Of a stretch of DNA of 64,000 nt, positions 43,066 through 52,468 are shown piece after piece. The notes under the pieces are model-generated. The model did no database searches. It saw nothing but the letters and a program-made list of their open reading frames with translations, and had not been told where the DNA came from. The DNA lies in NCBI GenBank assembly GCA_025361125.1, contig JANYBM010000115.1:20967-84966 (forward strand), written 5' to 3'. Both the position numbers and the translations under genes were made by a program. Positions within the stretch are counted from its first letter, which is position 1; each line of letters starts with the position of its first letter. The DNA comes from Holophagaceae bacterium (lineage in GTDB: Bacteria > Acidobacteriota > Holophagae > Holophagales > Holophagaceae).

Positions 43066-44985
43066 ATGTTAAGTTTCCGTCGTGCTTTACTTGGCCGCCG
43101 TCTGGCAAGCGAGGAAATCCATCAGACCAAGATCAGCAATCCAATCGGCCTGGCGGTTTTCAGTTCCGATGCACTTTCTTCCGTGGCCTACGGTACCCAA
43201 GCCATCATGGACACCATCGGTTTGGCCGCACCGGCGGCTGGCTTGGGGGGAGCCCTCGCGCTGGGGGCCATGGCTTGGTCCTGGCCCGCGGCCCTGGGGA
43301 TCACGATCCTGTTGTTCATCCTGATGTTCAGCTACAACCAGACCATCCATGCCTACCCGAGTGGGGGCGGGGCCTACCTGGTTGCCAAGGACAATCTGGG
43401 AGAGGTATCCGCCCAGACGGCAGGGGCCTCATTGCTGATCGACTACATCCTCACGGTCGCCGTGTCGGTGAGCGCCGGTATTTCTGCCATCACCTCGGCC
43501 TTTCCGGTGCTTCAACCCCACCGCGTGGGTCTGGCTTTGCTGGTGATCGCCTTCATTGCCATGATGAATTTGCGGGGGGTGAAGGAGAGCGGCGCTTTTT
43601 TCGCCGTCCCCACCTATGGATTCGTGCTTTGCATCCTGACTCTCATAGGCATTGGGCTCTTCAAGGCATGGGTGCATAGCGATCAGGAATTGATTGAAGT
43701 GGTGCAGCATCAGGTCCCCTCGCTCAGCATCACAGGGAAACTGGCGGGTATTTGGCTGTTCGCGCGGGCCTACGCCGCAGGGTGTACGGCCCTAACAGGG
43801 GTGGAGGCCATCTCAAACGGAGTGACGGCCTTCAAGGAACCGGTCTCAAAGAATGCCGCCATGACCATGCGGACGATGGTGGTGCTCCTGGCCATCATGT
43901 TTCTGGGCATCACCTACCTTTCCAACCACTTTCATTTGACGCACTACTTCGCGACGGATGAAACCTTGCTCTCCATGCTGACCAAGAAGATCGTGGGCGG
44001 TGGCGAGCACGGCGCAGGGAAGGCCTTCTACCTCGCGACTCAGGGATTCACCATGGCGATCCTGGCCGTAGCGGCGAACACTTCGTACGCGGACTTTCCC
44101 AGGCTGGCGGCGCTGCATGCGAAGGATGGCTTCCTACCGCGGCAGTTCACCAGCCAGGGGGACCGCCTGGTTTTCTCCAACGGCATCATCATCCTTAGCG
44201 TGGCCGCGGCCGCGCTGGTGGTCATGTTTCATGCGCGTGAGGACCACTTGTTGGATCTTTATGCTCTGGGAGTGTTCATAGGATTCACCATCAGCCAGAC
44301 GGGGATGGTGGTGCACTGGAGGAAGGAGAAGGGGCCGCAATGGCAATTCAAGGCCATTGTGAATGGGCTTGGAGCACTCACGACTTTTTCCGTAATGGTA
44401 GTCATCATCGCCACCAAGTTCACCCATGGTGTTTGGGTGGTGGTCATCTTGGTGCCTTCCCTGGTCTTCCTCTTCTTCAATATCCACCGACATTACATCC
44501 GTGTGCGAAGCAAACTGGCCGCCAGCCGGACCGACACGATTTATCCACACAAGAACCGCGTTCTGGTACTGGTGTCCGGTATCCATCACGGGGTCGTCCA
44601 TGCCCTCAGCTATGCCAGCACCATCGCTGAATTTGGTGAAATCGAAGCCATCACGGTGGATTTTCCCGACACGCAAGGGCGCGATAGCCAGGCCCTTGAA
44701 AAACTCAAATCCGATTGGCCGAAGTATTGCGAAGGCGTTCCCCTAAGGTCCATCCGTAGTCCCTACCGGAAGGTCGTGGAGCCGCTCCTGGAGGAAATTG
44801 ACCGCATGCGCCGGGCCGAGCCAGAGTACATCCTCACAGTGATCATCCCGGAATTCGTGACCCGCCACTGGTGGGAAAACCTGTTGCATAACCAGACTGC
44901 GCTACGGATCAAGACATCCCTGCTCAGCAAGTCCAAAGTCATCGTTATCTCAGTGCCCTACCACCTGGACCCGGTATTGGATTAA
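43066..44985 (+). CDS. kimA: KimA-like high-affinity potassium/proton symporter, copy 1
   Basis: 639 residues, APC superfamily with about twelve membrane segments followed by a cytosolic C-terminal domain of about 140 residues. It reads closely like Bacillus KimA: LSSDALSSVAYGTQ (copy here FSSDALSSVAYGTQ), YPSGGGAYLVAKDNLGE, SLLIDYILTVAVSVSAG, MMNLRGVKESG, AGCTALTGVEAISNGVTAFKEP, ANTSYADFPRLAALHAKDGFLPRQFTSQGDRLVFSNGII and LHNQTALRIKTSLLSKSKVIVISVPYHLDP. In Bacillus this carrier imports K+ with protons and is shut by c-di-AMP. Older annotations call such proteins amino-acid permeases. A second copy follows in tandem. Confidence 0.88.
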   Translation: MLSFRRALLGRRLASEEIHQTKISNPIGLAVFSSDALSSVAYGTQAIMDTIGLAAPAAGLGGALALGAMAWSWPAALGITILLFILMFSYNQTIHAYPSGGGAYLVAKDNLGEVSAQTAGASLLIDYILTVAVSVSAGISAITSAFPVLQPHRVGLALLVIAFIAMMNLRGVKESGAFFAVPTYGFVLCILTLIGIGLFKAWVHSDQELIEVVQHQVPSLSITGKLAGIWLFARAYAAGCTALTGVEAISNGVTAFKEPVSKNAAMTMRTMVVLLAIMFLGITYLSNHFHLTHYFATDETLLSMLTKKIVGGGEHGAGKAFYLATQGFTMAILAVAANTSYADFPRLAALHAKDGFLPRQFTSQGDRLVFSNGIIILSVAAAALVVMFHAREDHLLDLYALGVFIGFTISQTGMVVHWRKEKGPQWQFKAIVNGLGALTTFSVMVVIIATKFTHGVWVVVILVPSLVFLFFNIHRHYIRVRSKLAASRTDTIYPHKNRVLVLVSGIHHGVVHALSYASTIAEFGEIEAITVDFPDTQGRDSQALEKLKSDWPKYCEGVPLRSIRSPYRKVVEPLLEEIDRMRRAEPEYILTVIIPEFVTRHWWENLLHNQTALRIKTSLLSKSKVIVISVPYHLDPVLD

Positions 44986-45060
44986 ACGAACTATAAGTTT
45001 GGTGGATTCTAGATTTAGTGTTTTCCTCAGAGCTTCACGTCATGTTCTAACAGGCCACCC

Positions 45061-47007
45061 ATGCTCAATCTCCGCCGTGTTCTCCTTGGCCGACGACTTG
45101 CCAGCGAGGAGTCTCACCACACCAGGATCAGCAACCCCATCGCCTTGGCGGTGTTCAGTTCGGATGCGTTGTCGTCCGTTGCCTATGCCACTCAGGAGAT
45201 CATGGCGTCGCTGTCCATGGCTCTGCAACATGGCGCGGGCGCGGCCGTGGCGGTCGGGGTTGCCGGGCACGCTATTTTCGGGCTCTCGATACCAGTGGCC
45301 TTGGGGATTGTCGGGTTGCTGATCATCCTTGCCACCAGCTACCGGCAGACGATCAAAGCCTATCCAGGCGGTGGTGGCGCCTACATTGTCGCCAAAGACA
45401 ATCTTGGGGAGATGCCTGCATTAATTGCAGGTTCCTCGCTGCTGGTGGATTACATCCTGACCGTAGCGGTGTCCGTGTCTTCCGGCATCGCCGCCATCAC
45501 GGCCGCGCTGCCCCATCTCGCGGGTCATAACGTTTCGCTGACCCTACTGGCCATTGCGTTTATCGCAATTATGAATTTACGGGGCATTCGGGAGAGCGGC
45601 GCACTCTTCGCCGTTCCGACCTACGGGTTCATCTTTTGCATGTTGACCCTTCTTGGTATCGGAACCTTCCGCTGGATCACGGGCGCACAGATTACATCCC
45701 ATGAAGTCCAGACAGCGGCTCAGCAAGGATCAGGGGTCGCCGGATTGGCCCTGATGTGGGTCTTCATGCGCGCTTATTCAGCTGGTTGTACTGCACTTAC
45801 TGGTGTTGAAGCCATCTCCAACGGTGTCCCGGCCTTCAAGGAACCCGCTGCAGAAAACGCATCCAACACCATGCTCTGGATGGTGGGCCTCCTGCTCACC
45901 ATGTTCCTTGGCATCACTTTCCTTGCCAACCATTACGGAGTTGTCTACCAGCACAACTTGGACCCAGCGGTGGTGCAGGAGACCCTACTTTCTAAATTAG
46001 CTATCCAGATCCTGGGTACCGGTGGCCAGGTCACGGGCATGGCCAAGGCTTTCTACTACGCAGTGCAGGGCTTCACCTTTGCAATCTTGGTGGTAGCCGC
46101 CAATACCTCTTACGCCGATTTCCCGCGCTTGGCCGCTTTGATGGCTAAAGACGGATTTGTACCTCGCCAGTTTTCAAGCCAGGGTGACCGTCTCGTTTTT
46201 TCCAACGGCATTCTCATTCTCACGATCGTGGCGGGCATTCTGGTTTGGACTTTCCACGCCAACACCGACGTCCTGTTACCCCTATACGCCGCGGGTGTTT
46301 TCATTGGATTCACCCTTAGCCAGGGAGGCATGGTACGCCATTGGATGAAAATTCGAGGGCGTCATTGGCAAGGAAAGGCCTTTGTTAATGGCCTCGGCGC
46401 GATCACGACGGGCATCGTGCTGGCCGACATTCTCATCACCAAGTACCGGGGCGCTGGCATTGTGGTCATTTTAGTCGCCCTGCTGGTTGTGCTCTTCTAC
46501 AACATCCACCGGCACTACATCCGCGTACGCAGCAAACTGGCCTCCAGTCGGACCGACACCATTTATCCCCACAAGCATCGCGTCCTGGTGCTGGTTTCTG
46601 GCATTCATCACGGCGTGATCCATGCCCTGGGTTACGCCCGTTCCATCGCGGACTACAATGAAATCGAAGCCATCACTGTGGATTTCCCGGACGCCCAGGG
46701 TCGGGACAGTCAGTCCCTGGAGAAACTTAAATCCGACTGGCCAAAATACTGCGAAGGGGTCCCCCTAAGGTCTCTCCGCAGCCCCTACCGGAAAATTGTG
46801 GAACCTATTCTGGATGAGATTGATCGCATGCGTCGCGCGGAGCCGGAGTACATCCTCACGGTCATCATCCCGGAATTCGTGACCCGCCATTGGTGGGAAA
46901 ACCTGCTGCATAACCAGACGGCCCTGCGGATCAAGACATCGCTGCTGAGCCGGTCCAAAGTCATCGTGATCTCCGTGCCGTATCACTTGGATCCAATCTT
47001 GGACTAA
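45061..47007 (+). CDS. kimA: KimA-like high-affinity potassium/proton symporter, copy 2
   Basis: 648 residues, a tandem paralogue 75 bases downstream of copy 1. All family motifs are present (FSSDALSSVAYATQEIM, YPGGGGAYIVAKDNLGEMP, SLLVDYILTVAVSVSSG, AGCTALTGVEAISNGVPAFKEP, ANTSYADFPRLAALMAKDGFVPRQFSSQGDRLVFSNGI). The membrane part has diverged clearly from copy 1, with a longer insert before TM2 (LSMALQHGAGAAVAVGVAGHA), while the C-terminal cytosolic domain is almost identical over about 140 residues. Different affinity or ion preference with shared c-di-AMP or dimerisation control is a reasonable inference. Confidence 0.88.
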   Translation: MLNLRRVLLGRRLASEESHHTRISNPIALAVFSSDALSSVAYATQEIMASLSMALQHGAGAAVAVGVAGHAIFGLSIPVALGIVGLLIILATSYRQTIKAYPGGGGAYIVAKDNLGEMPALIAGSSLLVDYILTVAVSVSSGIAAITAALPHLAGHNVSLTLLAIAFIAIMNLRGIRESGALFAVPTYGFIFCMLTLLGIGTFRWITGAQITSHEVQTAAQQGSGVAGLALMWVFMRAYSAGCTALTGVEAISNGVPAFKEPAAENASNTMLWMVGLLLTMFLGITFLANHYGVVYQHNLDPAVVQETLLSKLAIQILGTGGQVTGMAKAFYYAVQGFTFAILVVAANTSYADFPRLAALMAKDGFVPRQFSSQGDRLVFSNGILILTIVAGILVWTFHANTDVLLPLYAAGVFIGFTLSQGGMVRHWMKIRGRHWQGKAFVNGLGAITTGIVLADILITKYRGAGIVVILVALLVVLFYNIHRHYIRVRSKLASSRTDTIYPHKHRVLVLVSGIHHGVIHALGYARSIADYNEIEAITVDFPDAQGRDSQSLEKLKSDWPKYCEGVPLRSLRSPYRKIVEPILDEIDRMRRAEPEYILTVIIPEFVTRHWWENLLHNQTALRIKTSLLSRSKVIVISVPYHLDPILD

Positions 47008-47765
47008 TCGAAGCGTGACAGCGGCTTGAGAAAAATTTCCTGACCCGTGAGCAATTCCGCCAAAGTGCGGTGATTGGGCGTAAGCACCATGCAGAGAAAC
47101 GACAAGGGAAAAGCCAATACCGAAAATAGATGAAACAGGGAAAAGGCCAGTCTGCGTTCAGGTTGTTCCGAGGCCAAGAGCAAGCCCATGGGCACCATGA
47201 ATAGCGATTGCCCCGCGAGCACCATGGGAACCAGCACCATCACCCATGAAAAAGCCAGGTGAAGGCTTACCAGATAGGGCCAAAGCTCGGTATAACAGCG
47301 CGCTATCGGTGCTCCCAGTTGCCAACTGACCACCAAGGCCAGAAGCACATTGGTGATGAGCAGGGTCCCAGCCTCCAGAATCTCCAGCTTGACCAAGGAC
47401 CAGAAACTGGAATCCGTAACTTCCGATTCGGATTCCAAGGTTTGCGTCATGGGTAGCCTGAGGGCCAGACCTGAACTTTCATTTGTGCGACCTGGCTCTT
47501 GTATGGGGACGGGGGTTACGCGGCCCAGAGCTGGGGATACGATGCCTTGATGGTGGGTGGCGGGGGCCGGTGTCGCCGTTGGAAGGTTTTTGGAGGGAGC
47601 GGTAGAGGATTGGAAAACCGAAGCCTGGAAAAGCAAAGGACGCGGAAGCAACTGCCCGCCCATATTCAAACCACACACCGGGCACTCCACGCCGAGAGGA
47701 GAGAGCCGATGACCACAACTGGGGCAGGTCTTGCGAAGATGGGCGGGCCTTGAATCAGGTGTCAT
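47004..47765 (-). CDS. Zinc-ribbon RDD-like membrane protein
   Basis: About 253 residues from ATG 47765 (TTG 47780 is possible). N-terminal zinc ribbon CPSCGHRLSPLGVECPVCG is followed by a Pro/Ser/Thr-rich linker to about residue 120, then four or so membrane segments with the RDD-family ending FPLSFLCMVLTPNHRTLAELLTGQEIFLKPL. RDD proteins are poorly characterised membrane proteins. It is the third gene of a unit with an FHA protein and a TPR protein, and overlaps or abuts the end of the TPR gene. Transport activity is not suggested by any motif. Confidence 0.7.
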   Translation of the reverse strand: MTPDSRPAHLRKTCPSCGHRLSPLGVECPVCGLNMGGQLLPRPLLFQASVFQSSTAPSKNLPTATPAPATHHQGIVSPALGRVTPVPIQEPGRTNESSGLALRLPMTQTLESESEVTDSSFWSLVKLEILEAGTLLITNVLLALVVSWQLGAPIARCYTELWPYLVSLHLAFSWVMVLVPMVLAGQSLFMVPMGLLLASEQPERRLAFSLFHLFSVLAFPLSFLCMVLTPNHRTLAELLTGQEIFLKPLSRFD

Positions 47766-47772
47766 GAGGGAT

Positions 47773-49620
47773 TCAGCCAAGGAAGGCGATCCAGCCCGGA
47801 CGCTCGGTTTTGGGCTGATTTGGAATTATTTCCAGAAGCTTGATTCTCCCCTGCCAAGCTGGATCGGCTGGATTCAATGCCCTGCCTTTCCTTAACGCAT
47901 CTTTGGCCTCAGCCCACCGTTCCTTGGCCGCTTGGAACTGGGCGAAAATCAGGTAGAGACGCGAAGCCCGCTGCATCAGATCACTATTGTCGGGATTGAG
48001 CCTCAAGAGTGCGTCCATATCCGCTTCGGCTGATTCCAGATCTCCTTGCGCCAAGTGCTTTTGATAGTCACCTAAAGTCGCCGTTCTAGGTGTGCCTTCA
48101 TTCAGGGCCACCCGGGCCCGGTCCACCAGTTGAGCTGCAGTTATATCACTGGGATTCAGGCGCAGGAATTCCTTGGCCCGGTGGTAGGCACGCACAGGGT
48201 CGTCCCCGAGGGCCAATTCAGCCTCGGTGCGGATGCTGGCGGGGGTTTCAGTAAGATCAGGGGCCTCGTTGCCTCTTGACACTTTGGCGAGGGCGGAATT
48301 TGAGAAATAGGCGCGGTCAGAGGCGAGTTTTGCATCCATCTGGCGCTGGTGAAAAACGTACCCCCCCACAATTGAAACAAAAATTAGACCGACCAAGCCC
48401 CCCCACGCCCCCTTGGACTTCATCCATGGGTAATCTCGAACCAGCTCCGTAACCGCATTAGGCAAGGGCAGACCGCTCCGAACGGGTTTGCCTGGCGCTG
48501 TCAACGTCGCTGGTGGCGTGACCACGACGTTTTCAATACCCAGCCCGGATTCAGAGGTGGATTCCGGCGGGCTTTCAGCAAGCAGGTCGCTGACCTGTTG
48601 AAGGCCTCGCAGGGCTCTTTCATGCTGCGGCTCATGGGTAAGCACGAGTTTAAATGCGAATTCGGCCTGCTCCAATCTTTTCAAGCGCATGAGCCGCTCA
48701 CCTTGGCGGCATTTCTGCTCTAAGGCTTCAGCATCCAGAGGTTTCCCTGGGGCTTTGATCATGTAACTTCCGGTAGCGCGGCCCACCTCCATGAGCGAGA
48801 TGGCACTGGTGTCTTTTTGAGCCATGGAAAGGTAGGCCTTGGCATCTTCATTGTCGGGGTCAAGGGACAGCATTTCCCGCCAGCGGGCCATGGCGCCGTC
48901 GGTATTCCCTTTGTCGTAGAGCTGAAGGCCCTCCTGAAGCAGGGAGAAGAGGCGGCCCTCGAAAATGCCCTCTCCTGTGTCCTCGGAAGCTAGTTCCGGC
49001 AAGGGCAAGGAGACCGCGCCTGGTTCGGACAATATTGCGGCTGCTTGCGGTAGGGAATTGGAACCTTGCTTGGCCATTTCCTGGCGTGCGCTGGCCACAT
49101 ATTCAAGGGCCAAGGGATGGTTTGGCTCAATCCTGAGTACCTCTTCCCATCTGGAAAGAGCATCTGCGATCTGGTCCATGTCAAAAAGGGTGCAGCCTTG
49201 GCGTATCAGCAAATCAATATCAATTTCTTCGGCTGGTATTTTGAGCTGGGGGAGTTCTGCTTCCACTGGCGAAGGGATGATGGGTTGAGGCGCCGCTTGG
49301 GCCGGAGCGTCTAGGCTAGGCGGAGTCTGAAGGGTGGGTGGCTGGACTACCGGCTGGCTGGAGGCTGGGCTGGTCGGGGATAGATTTTCTAAGTCTGCCA
49401 GGCCCTGCGTCTGCGCTGCCAGTACGACAGGATCGCCCGCTTTCTGCCGCTCATCGAGCCAATGCTTGACATGTACCAGACAGGCTCGCGCCCCCGCATG
49501 GGTTGGATTCTTTCGCAGAACAGCTTGCCAAATCTGCCCAGCGGCGATGACCTCTCCTGCCTGGAAGAGGTCCTGGGCGCGCTGTAGATGGGCAGCAAAC
49601 GGATCCTGGGTTTCGGACAT
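47773..49620 (-). CDS. Membrane-anchored TPR protein
   Basis: 615 residues. The N-terminal half has TPR units (HLQRAQDLFQAGEVIAAGQIWQAVLRKNPTHAGARACLVH; QGCTLFDMDQIADALSRWEEVLRIEPNHPLALEYV; EGLQLYDKGNTDGAMARWREMLSLDPDNEDAKAYLSMA; QGERLMRLKRLEQAEFAFKLVLTHEPQHERALRGL) separated by Pro-rich linkers. A membrane helix (GGLVGLIFVSIVGGYVFH) near residue 415 is followed by more TPR units (LAQGDLESAEADMDALLRLNPDNSDLM...). It is probably a scaffold linking cytoplasm and periplasm. It starts three bases after the FHA gene stop. Confidence 0.75.
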   Translation of the reverse strand: MSETQDPFAAHLQRAQDLFQAGEVIAAGQIWQAVLRKNPTHAGARACLVHVKHWLDERQKAGDPVVLAAQTQGLADLENLSPTSPASSQPVVQPPTLQTPPSLDAPAQAAPQPIIPSPVEAELPQLKIPAEEIDIDLLIRQGCTLFDMDQIADALSRWEEVLRIEPNHPLALEYVASARQEMAKQGSNSLPQAAAILSEPGAVSLPLPELASEDTGEGIFEGRLFSLLQEGLQLYDKGNTDGAMARWREMLSLDPDNEDAKAYLSMAQKDTSAISLMEVGRATGSYMIKAPGKPLDAEALEQKCRQGERLMRLKRLEQAEFAFKLVLTHEPQHERALRGLQQVSDLLAESPPESTSESGLGIENVVVTPPATLTAPGKPVRSGLPLPNAVTELVRDYPWMKSKGAWGGLVGLIFVSIVGGYVFHQRQMDAKLASDRAYFSNSALAKVSRGNEAPDLTETPASIRTEAELALGDDPVRAYHRAKEFLRLNPSDITAAQLVDRARVALNEGTPRTATLGDYQKHLAQGDLESAEADMDALLRLNPDNSDLMQRASRLYLIFAQFQAAKERWAEAKDALRKGRALNPADPAWQGRIKLLEIIPNQPKTERPGWIAFLG

Positions 49621-49623
49621 GGC

Positions 49624-50376
49624 CTATTCGAGTGAAAACTGATCTTCGGGGCGGATAAGCAGCATGAAGGTGCTCTTGCCACAAGTGAATTCCTGGCGAT
49701 CCATGATTGGAACGGTGCCGTGGATGCTTTGGCCATCAACGAACGTGCCATTGGTGCTTTGCAGGTCCGTGAGCCATACCGTCCCATCGCTATGAATTGA
49801 AAGAGATGCATGCTGCCGCGAGGTTTCAGGGTCGTGGGTGATGATCTCGCCCTGGTCGCGTCCGATGACGAGACTCGGCCTGTCTATGACGCGCACCGTC
49901 GAAGACAGGGGTCCCGTTAGGAAAGCCAAACTGAATTTAATCCCCTTGGGCATGATGCCCGCATGAATCCCATCGAGCATGCTTTGCCTATCCCTACGAG
50001 CGGTAGAGTGGGCGGTGGATGACGGCGACTCGGTGGGGGGCGGGGGAAGCGGGGGTTGAGGCATGTCCTCCTGGGGAATCGTCTGGTATGCATTCGGATT
50101 GGGGGCCAACCCAAGTGGGAGATCAAACGGATCCACCGGTGGTGGCGTGAAGGCTTGGGTTCTTTGCACCACCGGGGCTCCCGGAACAGCAGGGACCTCA
50201 ACAAAGACCTGATCAAAAAGTTCTTCAGAATCCACGGCTGCGATGGGTTGCACCGGGTTGAAGACCTCGAACACATGACTGCACTTGGGACAGCGGAAAC
50301 GTTTGCTGACCGCCCCCTGAAAGCGCGTCTCGTCATATTGGAAGCGGGCGGAACAAGATGGACAAACCACAATCAT
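49624..50376 (-). CDS. Zinc-ribbon FHA-domain protein
   Basis: 250 residues. Starts with an MJ0042-type zinc ribbon (VCPSCSARFQYDETRFQG...KRFRCPKCSHVFEVF), then a Pro-rich linker (60-135) and a C-terminal FHA domain: SLVIGRDQGEIITHDPETSRQHASLSIHSDGTVWLTDLQSTNGTFVDGQ, with the phosphothreonine-binding Arg, Ser-Arg-Gln-His and Asn-Gly positions present. It should bind phosphothreonine on partner proteins, and the Ser/Thr kinase elsewhere in this window is one possible source. GAGGATTCCT precedes the ATG. First gene of the FHA-TPR-RDD unit. Confidence 0.85.
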   Translation of the reverse strand: MIVVCPSCSARFQYDETRFQGAVSKRFRCPKCSHVFEVFNPVQPIAAVDSEELFDQVFVEVPAVPGAPVVQRTQAFTPPPVDPFDLPLGLAPNPNAYQTIPQEDMPQPPLPPPPTESPSSTAHSTARRDRQSMLDGIHAGIMPKGIKFSLAFLTGPLSSTVRVIDRPSLVIGRDQGEIITHDPETSRQHASLSIHSDGTVWLTDLQSTNGTFVDGQSIHGTVPIMDRQEFTCGKSTFMLLIRPEDQFSLE

Positions 50377-50411
50377 AGGAATCCTCGGTGTGCTGCTTCC
50401 CTAGTGTAGTT

Positions 50412-51101
50412 TTATTTCTTCCTTGTCGCGAAAAAGCTGAACTCGGATCTAAGGGGAACACCTCCAGGCAGTTTGAAGTTTGAAACACTTTGGGGCAACG
50501 GCTGGTTCACCTGAAGGGTCCCCAGCTCCAGTTGCCAGGAGTCGCCGCTTCTTTCAACCCACTGAAGCTGCCGGGGTAGGTTGGATTCACGGTCTACCCA
50601 GATATAAAGGCTCTGCATGCGTTTTTTCATGCCCAGCGTGCGGGGGGTGAGCATCAGGAAGTAAGTGCCAGCCACATCCTTGGACTGGCCAAGCCCAATC
50701 TGGAAATATTCCCCAAGAAAGGAAAGCTTCTGGCCCAGTCCCATGAATTTCCGGTTGTGGTTTTTGATGACGCCAATCTTCAGGAATTCGGCTTCCTTGG
50801 CACCTGGACTGTAGGAGATCAGTGCTTTAGGGGTGAGGTGAAGCACCAAGTCCTCTGGGGAGGCAAAGCTGAAGTGCGCAAAATCTGAGCCCTGAAGATA
50901 AAGGGTGCCTTTCGTTATCGTGGGCGTTTTCAACATGGAGCGCCGCATGGTGAGCGTGAAGGGCGCCTGCAAGGTGTCAACTTTGGCCTGGGCCGCGTCA
51001 AATCGCTCAACGAGTTCCTTCAGCTCGGGCATGGTCTGGGCCGTCATGGGTGGGCCCAAAAGCAGGACTAGAAAGGGGAGAAGCAAATGGGTCAACTTCA
51101 T
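50412..51101 (-). CDS. lolA: Outer-membrane lipoprotein carrier LolA-like protein
   Basis: 229 residues from ATG 51101, with AAAGGA upstream. A signal peptide (MKLTHLLLPFLVLLLGPPMTAQ) is followed by a LolA-type incomplete beta-barrel: LKELVERFDAAQAKVDTLQAPFTLTMRRSMLKTPTITKGTLYLQGSDFAHFSF, YSPGAKEAEFLKIG and the later LPRQLQWVERSGDSW. LolA carries lipoproteins across the periplasm to the outer membrane. Similar proteins also occur in other envelope-lipid roles, so specificity is not certain. It lies 30 bases after the YycJ-like gene and 36 bases before the FHA gene on the same strand. Confidence 0.8.
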   Translation of the reverse strand: MKLTHLLLPFLVLLLGPPMTAQTMPELKELVERFDAAQAKVDTLQAPFTLTMRRSMLKTPTITKGTLYLQGSDFAHFSFASPEDLVLHLTPKALISYSPGAKEAEFLKIGVIKNHNRKFMGLGQKLSFLGEYFQIGLGQSKDVAGTYFLMLTPRTLGMKKRMQSLYIWVDRESNLPRQLQWVERSGDSWQLELGTLQVNQPLPQSVSNFKLPGGVPLRSEFSFFATRKK

Positions 51102-51130
51102 ACGGAATCCTTTGGGGTCGCCGGTTTCGA

Positions 51131-51922
51131 CTAAGGTGCCGCCAAGGTCATGGCGAGTTCCAGCCGCAGCGGATCGCGCTGGTGCGCCAGATACAGCGTG
51201 GTCTGCCATCCCCGCAGCACCTCCGCGGCCACCACACGCACCAGTTCAGGGTCATTGTTTTGTTCGCTCAGGTGAGCCATGACCACTGTTTTCAATCTGG
51301 GCGAGAGCGCAGACGCCAGCAGTTCGGCCATGGCGACATTGCTTAGATGCCCCACACGACTGAGGATGCGAGCTTTCAGGGGCGGTGGGTATTCGCCATC
51401 GCGCAACATATCCACATCATGGTTGGCCTCCAACACCAGCAAATCCAAATCGCGGCAGTGGTCCAGCACCAATGCCGTTGGATGGCCCAGGTCCGTCACC
51501 ACCGCCGCGTTGAAACCATTCGACTCCACCCGGTAGGCCACTGGGTCCGCAGCGTCATGGGGAAGCGCGAAGGGCTGCACCCGCCAGCCACACCAGTCCG
51601 CCGCGAAGCCCGCCCTGAGTGGAATCCAGCGATTGCCTGGGATCTCTATCCCATGAATTCGCTCCACCACCACCTTCGTTTCGGGCGTCGCGAGAAAGGC
51701 CCAATCGGTATTGCGCAGCATCACGCCCACGGCGCCAATGTGATCCGAATGCTCGTGGGTGAGGGCCACGGCCCTGACGGTGTGATGATCCAGGCCAACG
51801 GCCTCCATGCGCAACCGCACCTGTTTAAGTGAAAGGCCTGCATCCACGAGAAGCGTGCGCTCGCCATCGCAAAAAGCGTGGCAATTGCCCTTCGAACCCG
51901 ATGCCAGTGCGGCGTAATGCAT
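51131..51922 (-). CDS. MBL-fold hydrolase (YycJ-like)
   Basis: 263 residues from ATG 51922. Motifs: LASGSKGNCHAFCDG, LLVDAGLSLKQVRLRM, the zinc site LTHEHSDHIGAV, VAYRVESNGFNAAVVTDLGHPT, LEANHDVDMLRDGEYPPPLKARILSRVGHLSN and MAHLSEQNNDPELV, which together define the YycJ/WalJ branch. Family members are metal-dependent 5'-3' exonucleases or related hydrolases. The ATG is divergent from the GNAT gene with 43 bases between. Confidence 0.88.
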   Translation of the reverse strand: MHYAALASGSKGNCHAFCDGERTLLVDAGLSLKQVRLRMEAVGLDHHTVRAVALTHEHSDHIGAVGVMLRNTDWAFLATPETKVVVERIHGIEIPGNRWIPLRAGFAADWCGWRVQPFALPHDAADPVAYRVESNGFNAAVVTDLGHPTALVLDHCRDLDLLVLEANHDVDMLRDGEYPPPLKARILSRVGHLSNVAMAELLASALSPRLKTVVMAHLSEQNNDPELVRVVAAEVLRGWQTTLYLAHQRDPLRLELAMTLAAP

Positions 51923-51965
51923 ATTCCAGGATAGCCCTTCACCAGGTTCCGCGCGATGATGGCCC

Positions 51966-52466
51966 ATGGATTTCACCTTGCGGCCATCAACCCTATCCGA
52001 CCTGGAACTTCATGTGCAGCATCGGGTGGTCATGTTTGCCGACATGGACTATGGGGATGAAGCTGGGCGGGAACGCATGGCCACCACTTTCAGGGATCGC
52101 CTGCGCACCTGGCTCAGCACCGGCGAAGTGTGCGGTGTGCTCGCCGAATCTGATGACCAGGTGGTTGCAGGAGCCTTGCTTCAATTCAAGGAAGCGCTGC
52201 CCAATCCATTGAGCACCCAGGCTGTGCGAGGTTACCTGTTCAACGTCTTCACCGATCCCACCTACAGAGGCCGGGGTTTGGCTCGAACCATGACCACCGC
52301 CCTCGTGGAGGTGGCCAAAGCCCATGGCATCGGCATGGTGGAACTCCATGCCAGCAAACACGCCGAAGCCCTTTATCGCTCCATGGGTTTCGAGCCCACA
52401 CCAGAATTCAGGCTCATCCTGGATGAGAGCATCCAGAAGCCCGGGCAGTGGACCGACCGGCGCTAA
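51966..52466 (+). CDS. GNAT-family N-acetyltransferase
   Basis: 166 residues. The acetyl-CoA-binding core is RGYLFNVFTDPTYRGRGLARTMTTALVEVAKAHGIGMVELHASKHAEALYRSMGFEPTPEFRL, with the RGRGLA pyrophosphate loop and the YRSMGF end. The N-terminal part (RPSTLSDLELHVQHRVVMFADM) is usual for small GNAT enzymes. Substrate is unknown. The next gene begins two bases after its stop, so they are probably cotranscribed. Confidence 0.85.
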   Translation: MDFTLRPSTLSDLELHVQHRVVMFADMDYGDEAGRERMATTFRDRLRTWLSTGEVCGVLAESDDQVVAGALLQFKEALPNPLSTQAVRGYLFNVFTDPTYRGRGLARTMTTALVEVAKAHGIGMVELHASKHAEALYRSMGFEPTPEFRLILDESIQKPGQWTDRR

Positions 52467-52468
52467 AA

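Noticed and set aside
42869-43108. Small minus-strand frame upstream of the KimA gene
   Set aside because: It has no ribosome binding site, no recognisable sequence and overlaps the KimA start.
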